From NCBI GenBank assembly GCA_965250245.1, contig OZ252296.1:3224001-3288000 (forward strand): a DNA stretch of 64,000 nt. The letters are read 5' to 3'. The position numbers and the translations under genes are program-made. Below the pieces are notes generated by a model. The model did no database searches and had not been told where the DNA came from. It saw only the letters and a program-made list of their open reading frames with translations. Shown piece by piece: positions 26,693 through 34,788 of this stretch (the stretch's first letter is position 1; each line of letters opens with the position of its first letter). The DNA is from JABDIP01 sp965250245 (lineage in GTDB: Bacteria > Pseudomonadota > Alphaproteobacteria > DSM-16000 > Inquilinaceae).

Positions 26693-27064
26693 ATGACCCG
26701 GATCGTTCCTATGATCAGCCTCGACCGACCACAGCCACGCACCCTCGCGCTTGCCGGGATTCTTGTGCCGGCCCTGCTGGTCCTCCTTTTGACGAGTCCG
26801 GCGCGGTCCAGCTGTGGCGCGGAAGAGACGGCGCTCGACGAAGAGGACATCGTGAACCTCGCCATGGCCGAGGCGCTCAACAGCGATGTCGTGAGCGACC
26901 TGCCGGTGGAGGACCTGACTGCCAATGTCCTCAGCGTCGACGACGTGTGGGAAGTGACATTCCAGGACCCGGACTTCGACCCGAATATGCTCGGTGATGG
27001 CGGGTTCCTCGTCCGGCTCAGCCAACCCTGCGGACACCTGCTTGAACTGCTGCGTTATCAGTAG
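26693..27064 (+). CDS. small exported protein of unknown function
   Basis: About 123 residues from ATG 26693; ATGs at 26666 and 26711 are alternatives. A hydrophobic leader (LALAGILVPALLVLLLTSPARSS) is followed directly by a Cys, but SSC is not a good lipobox. The mature part is acidic (ALDEEDIVNLAMAEALN, VEDLTANVLSVDDVWEVTFQDPDFDPN) with one further Cys near the end (SQPCGHLLELL), so a disulfide with the first Cys is possible. Not recognised. Probably periplasmic. Confidence 0.55.
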   Translation: MTRIVPMISLDRPQPRTLALAGILVPALLVLLLTSPARSSCGAEETALDEEDIVNLAMAEALNSDVVSDLPVEDLTANVLSVDDVWEVTFQDPDFDPNMLGDGGFLVRLSQPCGHLLELLRYQ

Positions 27065-27110
27065 GCCGGTGCGGGCTGCAGGAGACCGAAGCGCAATTCT
27101 ACCAACACAT

Positions 27111-27207
27111 AGCCGTCATTCCCGCGAAGGCGGGAATCCAGGAGTCACCATGGTCCCGATGGCACTTCGGTGACCTCTAGATTCCCGCTTTCGCGGGAAT
27201 GACGGCT
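27111..27207. repeat. palindromic repeat family A, copy 1
   Basis: Arms 27111-27138 and 27180-27207 are complementary with one mismatch; the core is GTCATTCCCGCGAAGGCGGG. Each arm is itself a small hairpin (CCCGC/GCGGG), so the unit is a pair of REP-like half elements facing each other. The same core recurs at 29317-29413 and 63007-63085. Confidence 0.9.
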
Positions 27208-27271
27208 GGGTGGTGGGTTTCGTGTCCGGATGGCTGCGGCTTTGGCTCGCAAGCCTCCGCAATGCCGTTCC

Positions 27272-28603
27272 CTACCCCAACAACCGCTCGTCGTAGGGGA
27301 ACCGGCTCAGCACCTCGGGGCCGTCCTCGGTGATCACGATCTGGTCTTCCAGCTTCACGCCCTCGCGGCCGCCCTCCGCGCCGATGTAGGTCTCCACGGT
27401 CATGCACATGCCGGGCTCGAGCACGTAGTCATACGCATCCTCGTGGAAGTCCTCGGGGTAGTTGACCATCGGCCATTCGTCGCAGAGGCCGACGCCGTGC
27501 ATGCGGCAGGAATAGCGGTTGGCGACGAACTCGTCCGGCAGCGCGCGGCCGCCGAAGGTCAGCTCGCGCAGATGGGTGCCGGGGGCCAGCAGCGGGATGT
27601 TCTCCACGATCTGGGCGTGGGCCTCGGCGAACAGGCGTTTCTGCTCGTCGGTCGGGCCGGCCTCGCCGATCAGCCAGGTGCGCGACATGTCGGTGCAGAT
27701 GCCGTAGCAGCCGACGAGATCGGTGTCGAAGGCCAGCAGGTCGCCGTCCTGCACCACGCGCGGGCCGCATTCCTGGAACCACGGGTTGGTGCGCGGGCCG
27801 GACGCCATCAGCCGGGTCTCGATCCACTCGCCGCCGCGCCTGATGTTCTCCGCGTGCAGCACCGCCCAGATCTCCGCCTCGGTCATGCCGGGCTTCGCCT
27901 GCCGGTGCATCGCGTGCAGCGCCTGCTCGCAGGCATGCACCGAGCAGCGCATGGCGGCGATCTCGTCCGGCCCCTTCACCGAGCGCGCCTTCTCCATCAG
28001 CTCCTCGCCGTCGAGCACCTCGAAGCCGATGTCGTCGAGGGCGCGCAGCCCGTGGATCTGGATCTTGTCGACGGCCAGCCGCCGGCTCTTGCCGCAGCGG
28101 ATGCGCACCACCGCGTCGATCTCGGCGGCGAAGGCGCGCGCCGCCGTCTCGATGCGGTCACCGGAGACGAAATAGAAGAAGGACGCGCCGCTGCGGGTTT
28201 CCCGCACCAGCGGGTTATGGCCGGTCAGCAGGTTTCCGGGCTTGAAATCCCAGACGATCATGTAGCCGTCAACGGTCACCACGCAGGCGCGAAAGGGATT
28301 GTGCGCGTTCCAGACCTGCATGTTGGTGGTGTCGGAGGCGTAGCGGATGTTGAGCGGGTCGAACAGCAGCACCGCCGCGATGTCCCGTTCCGCCAGCGTC
28401 CTGGTGATCCGGTCCAGCCGATACCGCCGCATCGCCGCCAGGTCCGGCGGCGCGATCATCGCCGCCTCCCACTCCTCGAAGGCCAGCGGCGTCGGCCCGA
28501 TCTCCACCCGGTCATTGTCGTCCGGCGACCCGTCCGGCTTGGTCGCCGGCCGCTTCGACGGGTCGATCTTGCGGGACTCGCTGTAGGGAGCGTCCGGCGT
28601 CAT
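27272..28603 (-). CDS. dddP: DMSP lyase DddP (M24 metallopeptidase fold)
   Basis: 443 residues. From the N-terminus it follows DddP rather than aminopeptidases: YSESRKIDPSKRP, DNDRVEIGPTPLAFEEW, DPLNIRYASDTTNMQVWNAHNPFRACV, then EKARSVKGPDEIAAMRC, AENIRRGGEWIETRLMASGP and WFQECGPR. The metal ligands expected in DddP are present: two Asp in LAFDTDLVG, Asp in CTDMSRTW, His in RMHGVGLCDEWP, Glu in LEPGMCMTVET, Glu in VKLEDQIVI. The enzyme cleaves dimethylsulfoniopropionate to dimethyl sulfide and acrylate. No other DMSP gene is adjacent; the gene sits alone between a small exported protein and smpB. This supports a marine or algal-associated habitat. Confidence 0.9.
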   Translation of the reverse strand: MTPDAPYSESRKIDPSKRPATKPDGSPDDNDRVEIGPTPLAFEEWEAAMIAPPDLAAMRRYRLDRITRTLAERDIAAVLLFDPLNIRYASDTTNMQVWNAHNPFRACVVTVDGYMIVWDFKPGNLLTGHNPLVRETRSGASFFYFVSGDRIETAARAFAAEIDAVVRIRCGKSRRLAVDKIQIHGLRALDDIGFEVLDGEELMEKARSVKGPDEIAAMRCSVHACEQALHAMHRQAKPGMTEAEIWAVLHAENIRRGGEWIETRLMASGPRTNPWFQECGPRVVQDGDLLAFDTDLVGCYGICTDMSRTWLIGEAGPTDEQKRLFAEAHAQIVENIPLLAPGTHLRELTFGGRALPDEFVANRYSCRMHGVGLCDEWPMVNYPEDFHEDAYDYVLEPGMCMTVETYIGAEGGREGVKLEDQIVITEDGPEVLSRFPYDERLLG

Positions 28604-28689
28604 GGCTTGGTCTCCTTCCGGAGCGGAGCTTATGCCGGAAATATTGCAGTCAGATATGCAAAACTGAATTGGTCAGCTTTGCCGCCGCC

Positions 28690-29169
28690 CTACCCCTTCT
28701 CCCGCATCACCCGCGCCCTTTCCCGCTGCCAGTCGCGCTGCTTGGAGGTCTCGCGCTTGTCGTGCTGGCGTTTGCCGCGGGCGAGGCCGAGGTCGAGCTT
28801 GGCGATGCCGCGCTTGGTGAAGTAGAGGGACAGCGGGACCAGGGTGACGCCCTGGCGCTTCACGGCGCCCAACAGGCGGTCGCGCTCGCGGCGGTGGACC
28901 AGCAGCTTGCGGGGCCGGCGCGGCTCATGGCTTTGATAGCCGGCATGGCTGTATTCCGGGATGTGGGCGTTGAACAGGTAGAGTTCGCCCGCCATCTCGC
29001 CGGCATAGGATTCCTGGATGCTGGCCTTGCCCTCGCGCAGCGACTTGACCTCGGTGCCCTGCAGCACCAGGCCGGCCTCGACGTTGTCGTCGATGAAATA
29101 GTCGAACCGGGCGCGCCGGTTCTGGGCGATCACGCGCCCCGGCGGCGGCCCCTTCTTCTTCGGGGTCAT
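28690..29169 (-). CDS. smpB: SsrA-binding protein SmpB
   Basis: 159 residues. Conserved points: IAQNRRARFDYFIDDNVEAGLVL, GTEVKSLREGKASI, YLFNAHIPEYSHAG and the basic tail GKRQHDKRETSKQRDW. SmpB escorts tmRNA to stalled ribosomes for trans-translation. Lies downstream of dapA on the same strand, separated by the second palindromic repeat; the dapA-smpB neighbourhood is common in this group. tmRNA itself is not in the window as far as I can see. Confidence 0.96.
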   Translation of the reverse strand: MTPKKKGPPPGRVIAQNRRARFDYFIDDNVEAGLVLQGTEVKSLREGKASIQESYAGEMAGELYLFNAHIPEYSHAGYQSHEPRRPRKLLVHRRERDRLLGAVKRQGVTLVPLSLYFTKRGIAKLDLGLARGKRQHDKRETSKQRDWQRERARVMREKG

Positions 29170-29316
29170 GGTGCTGCTGCGTCGTTTCGGTCGCCCGGGG
29201 GCGTCACCGGCTTTCAGGATGCGCGGGTATACACGTCGGCGGCCGGCATTGCCACCGTTGGAAATGGGGACAGATTGGCTGCCAGCAATGGAGGCGCTGG
29301 CTCAACCAACAGATTC

Positions 29317-29413
29317 CATTGTCATTCCCGCGAAGGCGGGAATCCAGATATCACGCCGGTGCCGGCCGCGCGACCGGGAACACTGGATTCCCGCCTTCGC
29401 GGGAATGACAATG
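29317..29413. repeat. palindromic repeat family A, copy 2
   Basis: Arms 29317-29347 and 29383-29413 are perfect 31-bp complements carrying the same core GTCATTCCCGCGAAGGCGGG as copies 1 and 3. Located in the 29170-29461 gap between smpB and dapA, where no gene is seen. Confidence 0.92.
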
Positions 29414-29461
29414 AAGGGTGTGGTTGCGGTCAGCGCCAAATACGAGCGGTCCCGAACCGCC

Positions 29462-30337
29462 TTAGTTCAAAATCCCCGCATGGGCCATGGCCTCGCGGAC
29501 AGCCAGCTTGGTGGCCTCGCCGGGCTCGACCAGCGGGAGGCGGACGCGGGACGGCGCCTTGCCGAGCAGCTCGGCTGCGTATTTCACCGGGGCCGGGCTG
29601 GATTCCAGGAACAAGGCACGGTGCAGGGGCCCGAGTCGGTCGCGGGCGTTGGCCATGGTCGCCAGGTCGCCCTCGCGCCAGGCGCGATGCTGCTCCGCGC
29701 ACAACCTGGGCGCGACATTTGCCGTGACTGAGATACATCCGTGACCGCCCTGGGCCAAAAATCCGGTCGCGGTCGCATCCTCGCCCGATAATTGGCAAAA
29801 ATCAGGGCCAATTTCCAACCGTGTTCGTAACGGTCGTGCAAGGTCGTTGCTGCTATCCTTAACCCCGACGATGTTCGGCAGCTTGGCAAGCCGCGCCATA
29901 GTTTCCACCGACATATCGACGATGCTGCGCCCAGGGATGTTGTAGATGATGATCGGCAGGTCGGCGGAATCGTGAACAGCCTTGTAGTGCTGATACAGAC
30001 CCTCCTGGGTAGGCTTGTTGTAATACGGAGTCACCACGAGGGCGGCATCCGCGCCGGCCTCCGCCGCATGGCGCGTCAGCGCGACCGCTTCCTCGGTCGA
30101 GTTGGAGCCGGCACCGGCGATCACGGGAACCTTGCCTTTGGCCACCTCGACGCAGAGCTCGACAGCGCGCATATGTTCCGCATGACTGAGCGTCGGCGAT
30201 TCGCCGGTGGTGCCGACCGGGATGACGCCTTCCGTCCCCTCGCCGATCTGCCACTCGATAAACGACTGGTAGCCGTGTTCGTCGATGCCATCCGCCGTGA
30301 ACGGCGTCAGCAGGGCGACCATGGACCCCTGGAACAT
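29462..30337 (-). CDS. dapA: 4-hydroxy-tetrahydrodipicolinate synthase
   Basis: 291 residues. Condenses pyruvate with aspartate semialdehyde in lysine/diaminopimelate synthesis. The family motifs are VGTTGESPTLSHAEH, VVTPYYNKPTQEGLYQHY, IIIYNIPGRS (catalytic Tyr) and the Schiff-base Lys in VGVKDSSNDLAR. The start codon lies only 12 bp from the divergent slt start, so each gene's promoter must overlap the other's coding start. smpB follows downstream. Confidence 0.96.
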   Translation of the reverse strand: MFQGSMVALLTPFTADGIDEHGYQSFIEWQIGEGTEGVIPVGTTGESPTLSHAEHMRAVELCVEVAKGKVPVIAGAGSNSTEEAVALTRHAAEAGADAALVVTPYYNKPTQEGLYQHYKAVHDSADLPIIIYNIPGRSIVDMSVETMARLAKLPNIVGVKDSSNDLARPLRTRLEIGPDFCQLSGEDATATGFLAQGGHGCISVTANVAPRLCAEQHRAWREGDLATMANARDRLGPLHRALFLESSPAPVKYAAELLGKAPSRVRLPLVEPGEATKLAVREAMAHAGILN

Positions 30338-30349
30338 GACCTTCTCCCG

Positions 30350-32377
30350 ATGGGGCGGACCGTAATCGGCCGGACCATAGACACCCGGCCGGGCCTTGCC
30401 AAGCGCGCCCTGGCGGCGCTGGCGGTCATGGCCGCGCTGCTGCTGCCGGCGAGTGCGCCGGCGCAGGAGTTCGAGGTCGCGCCGCTGTCGGCCGAAGACG
30501 TGATCACCTATCGCGCCGCCTTCCTGGCGATGAACGCCGATGCCTGGGACAGCGCGCTTGCGGCCGCGGCGCGGGCCGAGGACCCGGTCCTGGCCAAGGT
30601 GCTGCAGGGGCTGTACCTGGCCCGCGAAGACAGCGAGGCACCGTTCACCGAGGTGGTCGGCTTCATCATCGCCAATCCGGAATGGCCCAACCTCTCCGAC
30701 CTGCGCCGGGCCGCCGAACGGCAGATGCCGGGCGACCTGCCGCCGGCCTTCGCCGCCGCCTGGTTCGCCGACTACCCTCCGCTCACCTTCAACGCGGTGA
30801 TGCGCTATGGCGAGTCGCTGTCAGCACTGGGTCGCGACAAGGAGCTGCGCGAGCTGGTCAACGAGCGCTGGACCAGCATCCGCGTCAATGAGGGGCAGCA
30901 GACAGAATTCCTGTCCCGGTTCGGCAACCTGCTGGAGCCGGGCGCCCATGCGGCCCGGCTGGAAGCCCTGCTCTGGGCCAACCGCCAGACCGAGGCGCGC
31001 CGCATCATCCCGATGGTGGATCGCGGATTGCGGGCTTTGGCCGAGGCACGCATCCGCCTTGCCTCGCGGCGGCGCAGCGGCGTCGACCGGGCGGTGGCCG
31101 CGGTGCCGTCCTCGCTGGCCGACGATGGCGGGCTGATTTACGAGCGGGTGCGCTGGCGCCGCCGTGCCGACCTTACCGAGGGCGCAGTCGAGCTGCTGAT
31201 GGACCGCCAGCCGGAGAACCCGACCAATCTGCGGCGCTGGTGGACCGAGCGCAACATCCTGGCCCGGCGGCTGTTCGCGGATGAGGACTACCAGGGCGCC
31301 TATGATCTGGTTGCCGACCACAAGCAGCGGGAGGGCATCCCCTTCGCCCAGGCGGAATGGCTGGCGGGCTGGCTGGCGCTGCGCTTCAACGGCCGGCCCG
31401 ACCTGGCGCTGGACCATTTCCGCCGGCTGTTCGACAGCGTGACCACGCCAATCAGCCTGGCCCGCGGCGCCTATTGGGTCGGCCGCTCCTACGAGGCCAT
31501 GAGCGACCAGGCCAACGCCACCAACTGGTACCGGCTGGCGGCGCTGTACGACACCACCTATTACGGCCAGCTCTCCGCCGGCAAGCTGAACCAGCCCAGC
31601 GTCGCCGGCCTGCCGGTGGAGCCGGACATCCCGATCGACGTGGCCGAGGCGTTCGCGGTCAGCGAGATGACCCGCATCGTGCTGGCGCTGGACCAGATCG
31701 ACGAGATCGCGCTGTCCGACCGCTTCCTGCGCTCGATGTCGCGCAACGCCCAGGACGACCCGGTCCGGCTGGCCCTGACCACCCGGCTGGCCAGCGAGAT
31801 CGAGCGCCGCCACATCGCCGTGCGCAACGCCAAGCGGGCGGTGTCGATCGGCCCGCCGCTGATCCAGGCGAGCTATCCGATCGTCGAGCTGCCGCGCGCC
31901 TCGCCGATCCCGGAGACCGCGCTGCTGCTGGCGCTGATCCGCCAGGAGAGCGAGTTCCGGGTCGACGCGGTCAGCCGCAGCGGCGCCCGCGGCCTGATGC
32001 AGCTGATGCCGGCGACGGCCCGGCGCATGTCCAGCGCCCTCGGCCTGCCGCACAGCCTGCGGCGCCTGACCGCCGATCCCGACCACAATGTCCAGCTCGG
32101 CTCGGAATACCTCGCCCGCATGCTCGACCGGTTCGACGGCTCTTATATTCTGGCCGTCGCGTCGTACAATGCCGGACCCACCAACGTCGAACGCTGGATG
32201 GAGCAGTGGGGTGATCCCCGCCGTCCCGGCATCGACGTGGTCGACTGGATTGAGAGCATCCCGTTCTATGAGACCCGCAATTATGTCCAGCGCGTGCTTG
32301 AGAACACCCAGGTCTACCGGCTGCGGCGCGGCGAGACGCCGACCGTCGGAACCCTGGAACAGGATCTGACGCGATGA
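30350..32377 (+). CDS. slt: soluble lytic murein transglycosylase
   Basis: 675 residues from ATG 30350. A signal peptide (ALAALAVMAALLLPASAPAQ) ends near residue 39. The long middle is alpha-helical and superhelix-like, and the C-terminal catalytic domain has LIRQESEFRVDAVSRSGARG (catalytic Glu near residue 534), LMQLMPATARRM, LGSEYLARML and AVASYNAGPTNVERW. It cuts peptidoglycan glycan strands to 1,6-anhydro products in the periplasm. The stop overlaps the next gene's start (ATGA). No good ribosome binding site is seen, as the start almost abuts the divergent dapA start. Confidence 0.94.
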   Translation: MGRTVIGRTIDTRPGLAKRALAALAVMAALLLPASAPAQEFEVAPLSAEDVITYRAAFLAMNADAWDSALAAAARAEDPVLAKVLQGLYLAREDSEAPFTEVVGFIIANPEWPNLSDLRRAAERQMPGDLPPAFAAAWFADYPPLTFNAVMRYGESLSALGRDKELRELVNERWTSIRVNEGQQTEFLSRFGNLLEPGAHAARLEALLWANRQTEARRIIPMVDRGLRALAEARIRLASRRRSGVDRAVAAVPSSLADDGGLIYERVRWRRRADLTEGAVELLMDRQPENPTNLRRWWTERNILARRLFADEDYQGAYDLVADHKQREGIPFAQAEWLAGWLALRFNGRPDLALDHFRRLFDSVTTPISLARGAYWVGRSYEAMSDQANATNWYRLAALYDTTYYGQLSAGKLNQPSVAGLPVEPDIPIDVAEAFAVSEMTRIVLALDQIDEIALSDRFLRSMSRNAQDDPVRLALTTRLASEIERRHIAVRNAKRAVSIGPPLIQASYPIVELPRASPIPETALLLALIRQESEFRVDAVSRSGARGLMQLMPATARRMSSALGLPHSLRRLTADPDHNVQLGSEYLARMLDRFDGSYILAVASYNAGPTNVERWMEQWGDPRRPGIDVVDWIESIPFYETRNYVQRVLENTQVYRLRRGETPTVGTLEQDLTR

Positions 32378-33057
32378 CCGCCGACTGGAGCGGCATACGC
32401 GCCTGTGTTTTCGACGCCTACGGCACCTTGTTCGACGTGCATTCCCCGGCGGCGCGGCTGCGCGACAGCCTGGGCGATCGGGCCGACCAGCTCTCCGCGG
32501 TCTGGCGCACCAAGCAGCTCGAATACACCTGGCTGCGGGCGCTGATGCGGCGGCACGCGGATTTCTGGCAGGTCACCGGCGAGGCGCTCGACTTCGCCCT
32601 GGAGGATACCGGGCTGGCCGGCGAGATCGACCGCGACGGCCTGCTGCGGCAATACCTGACCCTCGATGCCTATGGCGACGCGGCCCCGGCGCTGGACCGC
32701 CTGCGCGCGGCCGGGCTGAAGACCGCCATCCTGTCGAACGGCGAGCCGAACATGCTGGCCGAGGCGACCGGCAGCGCCGGGCTCGACGATCTCCTGGACG
32801 CGGTGCTCTCCATCGAGGAGGCCGGCGTCTACAAGCCCGACCCGGCGACCTACCAGATCGCGGTCGACCGGCTCGACGTCGCGGCCGGCGACATCTGCTT
32901 CGTCTCGACCAATGCCTGGGACGCCGCCGGCGCCTCCAGCTTCGGCTTCCGGGTCGCCTGGATGAACCGGTTCGGCCGCACGTCCGAACGGCTGCCGGCC
33001 CACCCGCACGCCATCATCACCGGGCTGGACGAACTGCCGCCGCTGCTCGGCCTGTGA
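32374..33057 (+). CDS. haloacid dehalogenase, type II (HAD superfamily)
   Basis: 227 residues, with the L-2-haloacid dehalogenase pattern: nucleophile Asp in CVFDAYGTLFDVHS, QLEYTWLRALM (substrate-site Arg region), ILSNGEPNML, EEAGVYKPDPATYQ and CFVSTNAWDAAGASSFGF. It should hydrolyse 2-halocarboxylic acids, though related HAD enzymes in this subfamily can have other substrates. Start overlaps the slt stop by ATGA. Confidence 0.9.
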   Translation: MTADWSGIRACVFDAYGTLFDVHSPAARLRDSLGDRADQLSAVWRTKQLEYTWLRALMRRHADFWQVTGEALDFALEDTGLAGEIDRDGLLRQYLTLDAYGDAAPALDRLRAAGLKTAILSNGEPNMLAEATGSAGLDDLLDAVLSIEEAGVYKPDPATYQIAVDRLDVAAGDICFVSTNAWDAAGASSFGFRVAWMNRFGRTSERLPAHPHAIITGLDELPPLLGL

Positions 33058-33103
33058 TCGTGGGCGCGCTTCCATGTGTTGTTCGGCGGCACGTCCAGCG
33101 CTG

Positions 33104-33223
33104 CCCTCACCCGGCCTGCCTGCGGCAGTCCACCCTCTCCCAGCGGGAGAGGGTCTTTCGGTGGCGGTCCGGATACCCTCTCCCCCTGGGAGAGGGTGGC
33201 GAGCGCAGCGAGCCGGGTGAGGG
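33104..33223. repeat. intergenic palindromic repeat (single copy here)
   Basis: Outer arms CCCTCACCCGGC (33104) and GCCGGGTGAGGG (to 33223) are complementary, as are inner halves around 33131-33154 and 33175-33198, each with the hairpin ACCCTCTCCC/GGGAGAGGGT. Such CCCTCTCCC elements are dispersed in many GC-rich genomes (established knowledge). It fills the 175-bp gap before the dehydratase gene, ending just before its GTG start. Confidence 0.82.
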
Positions 33224-33232
33224 CTCGGCGCC

Positions 33233-34216
33233 GTGACCGCCGATCTCCCGACCATCGCCGACATCGAGTCCGCCGCCGACCGCCTCGCCAGCGTCGCGGT
33301 CCGCACGCCGCTGCTGGAATCGCCGCTGCTGAACGACCGGCTGGGCTGCCGCGTGCTGGTGAAGGCGGAGATGCTGCAGCGGACTGGCTCGTTCAAGTTC
33401 CGCGGCGCCTACAACACCATCAGCCGGCTCGGCGAGGCCGGGCGCCGGGCCGGCGTCGTCGCCTATTCCAGCGGCAACCATGCCCAGGCGGTGGCCGCCG
33501 TCGCGAGGATCCTGGGCATCGCCGCGACGATCGTCATGCCGGCCGACGCGCCGGCGATCAAGCGCCGGTCGACCGAGGCCTGGGGTGCGAGGATCGTTCC
33601 CTATAACCGCTATACCGAGGATCGCGAGGCGATCGGCCTGGGCATCGCCGCGGAGACCGGCGCGACCCTGATCAAGCCCTATGACGATCCACGGATCATC
33701 GCGGGCCAGGGCACCGCCGGGCTGGAACTGGCCGCCCAACTCGCCGAGCTGGACGCGCGGCCGGACGCGGTGCTGGTCCCGTGTGGTGGCGGCGGGCTGA
33801 TCGCCGGCGTCTCCACAGCGCTGGCGGACCGGTTGCCCGGCGTGCCCGTGCATGCGGTGGAACCGGTCGGCTTCGACAGCACCGGGCGGTCGCTCGGCGC
33901 CGGCGCGCGGCAGCGCTGCGACACCACGCACGCCTCGGTCTGCGATTCCCTGCTGGCGCCGATGCCGGGCGAAGTGACCTTCGCGATCAACAGCCGGACC
34001 TTGGCCGGTAGCCTCACGGTCGAGGACAGCGACACACTCGCGGCCGTCGCGATGGTGTTCGAATACCTGAAGCTGGTCGTGGAGCCGGGCGGCGCGGTCG
34101 GGCTGGCCGCGCTGCTGTCAGGCGCCTATGACGCCGCCGGAAAGACGGTCGCCATCATCGGATCTGGTGGAAACGTCGACCCGGCGCGGTTCGCCGAGGC
34201 GCTTACGGCGCGTTAG
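33233..34216 (+). CDS. PLP-dependent threonine/serine dehydratase family enzyme
   Basis: 327 residues from GTG 33233. The PLP Lys lies in TGSFKFRGAYN near residue 54, the phosphate loop is CGGGGLIAGVS, and the C-terminal SGGNV loop is present. There is no C-terminal ACT-like regulatory domain, so it is the catabolic/short type (threonine, serine or hydroxyaspartate dehydratase). SSGNHAQAVA is typical. Converges with the bactofilin gene, the two stop codons overlapping by 4 bp. Confidence 0.9.
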   Translation: MTADLPTIADIESAADRLASVAVRTPLLESPLLNDRLGCRVLVKAEMLQRTGSFKFRGAYNTISRLGEAGRRAGVVAYSSGNHAQAVAAVARILGIAATIVMPADAPAIKRRSTEAWGARIVPYNRYTEDREAIGLGIAAETGATLIKPYDDPRIIAGQGTAGLELAAQLAELDARPDAVLVPCGGGGLIAGVSTALADRLPGVPVHAVEPVGFDSTGRSLGAGARQRCDTTHASVCDSLLAPMPGEVTFAINSRTLAGSLTVEDSDTLAAVAMVFEYLKLVVEPGGAVGLAALLSGAYDAAGKTVAIIGSGGNVDPARFAEALTAR

Positions 34217-34788
34217 CTGCCGGCCTTGCCGCCGGCCTTCTTGACGGCCGGGGTATCGGACTTGTCGTCGCCGGCCTTCAGGTCCGCCTTGAGGTCGTCC
34301 TTGGCCTCGTCGGCCTTCTTCAGATCCTCGGGCTTGCCCTTGACCTCGTCCTTCTTGGCGTCGCCGGGCGGGACCAGCAGGTCGACCTTCACCGGCTTGG
34401 GCTCTTCGTTGACGCTGCGCTTGACGATGCCGTCGATGAAGGCGCCGCGGTTGATCTCCAGGCTCTCATGGACGATGTCGCCGTTCACTTCGGCGGTCTC
34501 CATGAGGCTGACTTCCTTGCCGCGGATGCGGCCGTTGACGCGGCCGAAGACCTTGACCTTCTCGGCCACGACCTCGCCGTTGACCTCGGCGGTCTTGCCG
34601 ATGGAGATGGTGGAGCTTTGGATGTCGCCGTCGACGACGCCGTCTATCTGGACGTCACCGTCGGTCCGCATATCGCCGGAGACCCGCATATCGACGCTGA
34701 TGATGGTCGGCGCCGGGGCACCGACGATTTCGGCAAAGGCGCCGGACTTCTGGCTGGGCTCATCCTGCGATTTCGAAAACATGCTCAC
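34213..34788 (-). CDS. bactofilin
   Basis: 191 residues. The central DUF583 beta-helix (about residues 25-130) shows the regular repeats of polymer-forming bactofilins: MRVSGDMRTDGDVQIDGVV, ISIGKTAEVNGEVVAEKV, VFGRVNGRIRGKEV, LMETAEVNGDI. The C-terminal 50 residues are Lys/Asp/Glu-rich with a KKAGGK end. Bactofilins form cytoskeletal filaments that place cell-wall enzymes. Its start lies 29 bp inside the end of the upstream M23 gene, linking it to peptidoglycan remodelling. Confidence 0.93.
   Translation of the reverse strand: MSMFSKSQDEPSQKSGAFAEIVGAPAPTIISVDMRVSGDMRTDGDVQIDGVVDGDIQSSTISIGKTAEVNGEVVAEKVKVFGRVNGRIRGKEVSLMETAEVNGDIVHESLEINRGAFIDGIVKRSVNEEPKPVKVDLLVPPGDAKKDEVKGKPEDLKKADEAKDDLKADLKAGDDKSDTPAVKKAGGKAGS

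Noticed and set aside
29972..30349. Upstream extension of the lytic transglycosylase frame into dapA
   Set aside because: The added residues are antisense to dapA; the signal peptide is correctly placed when starting at 30350.
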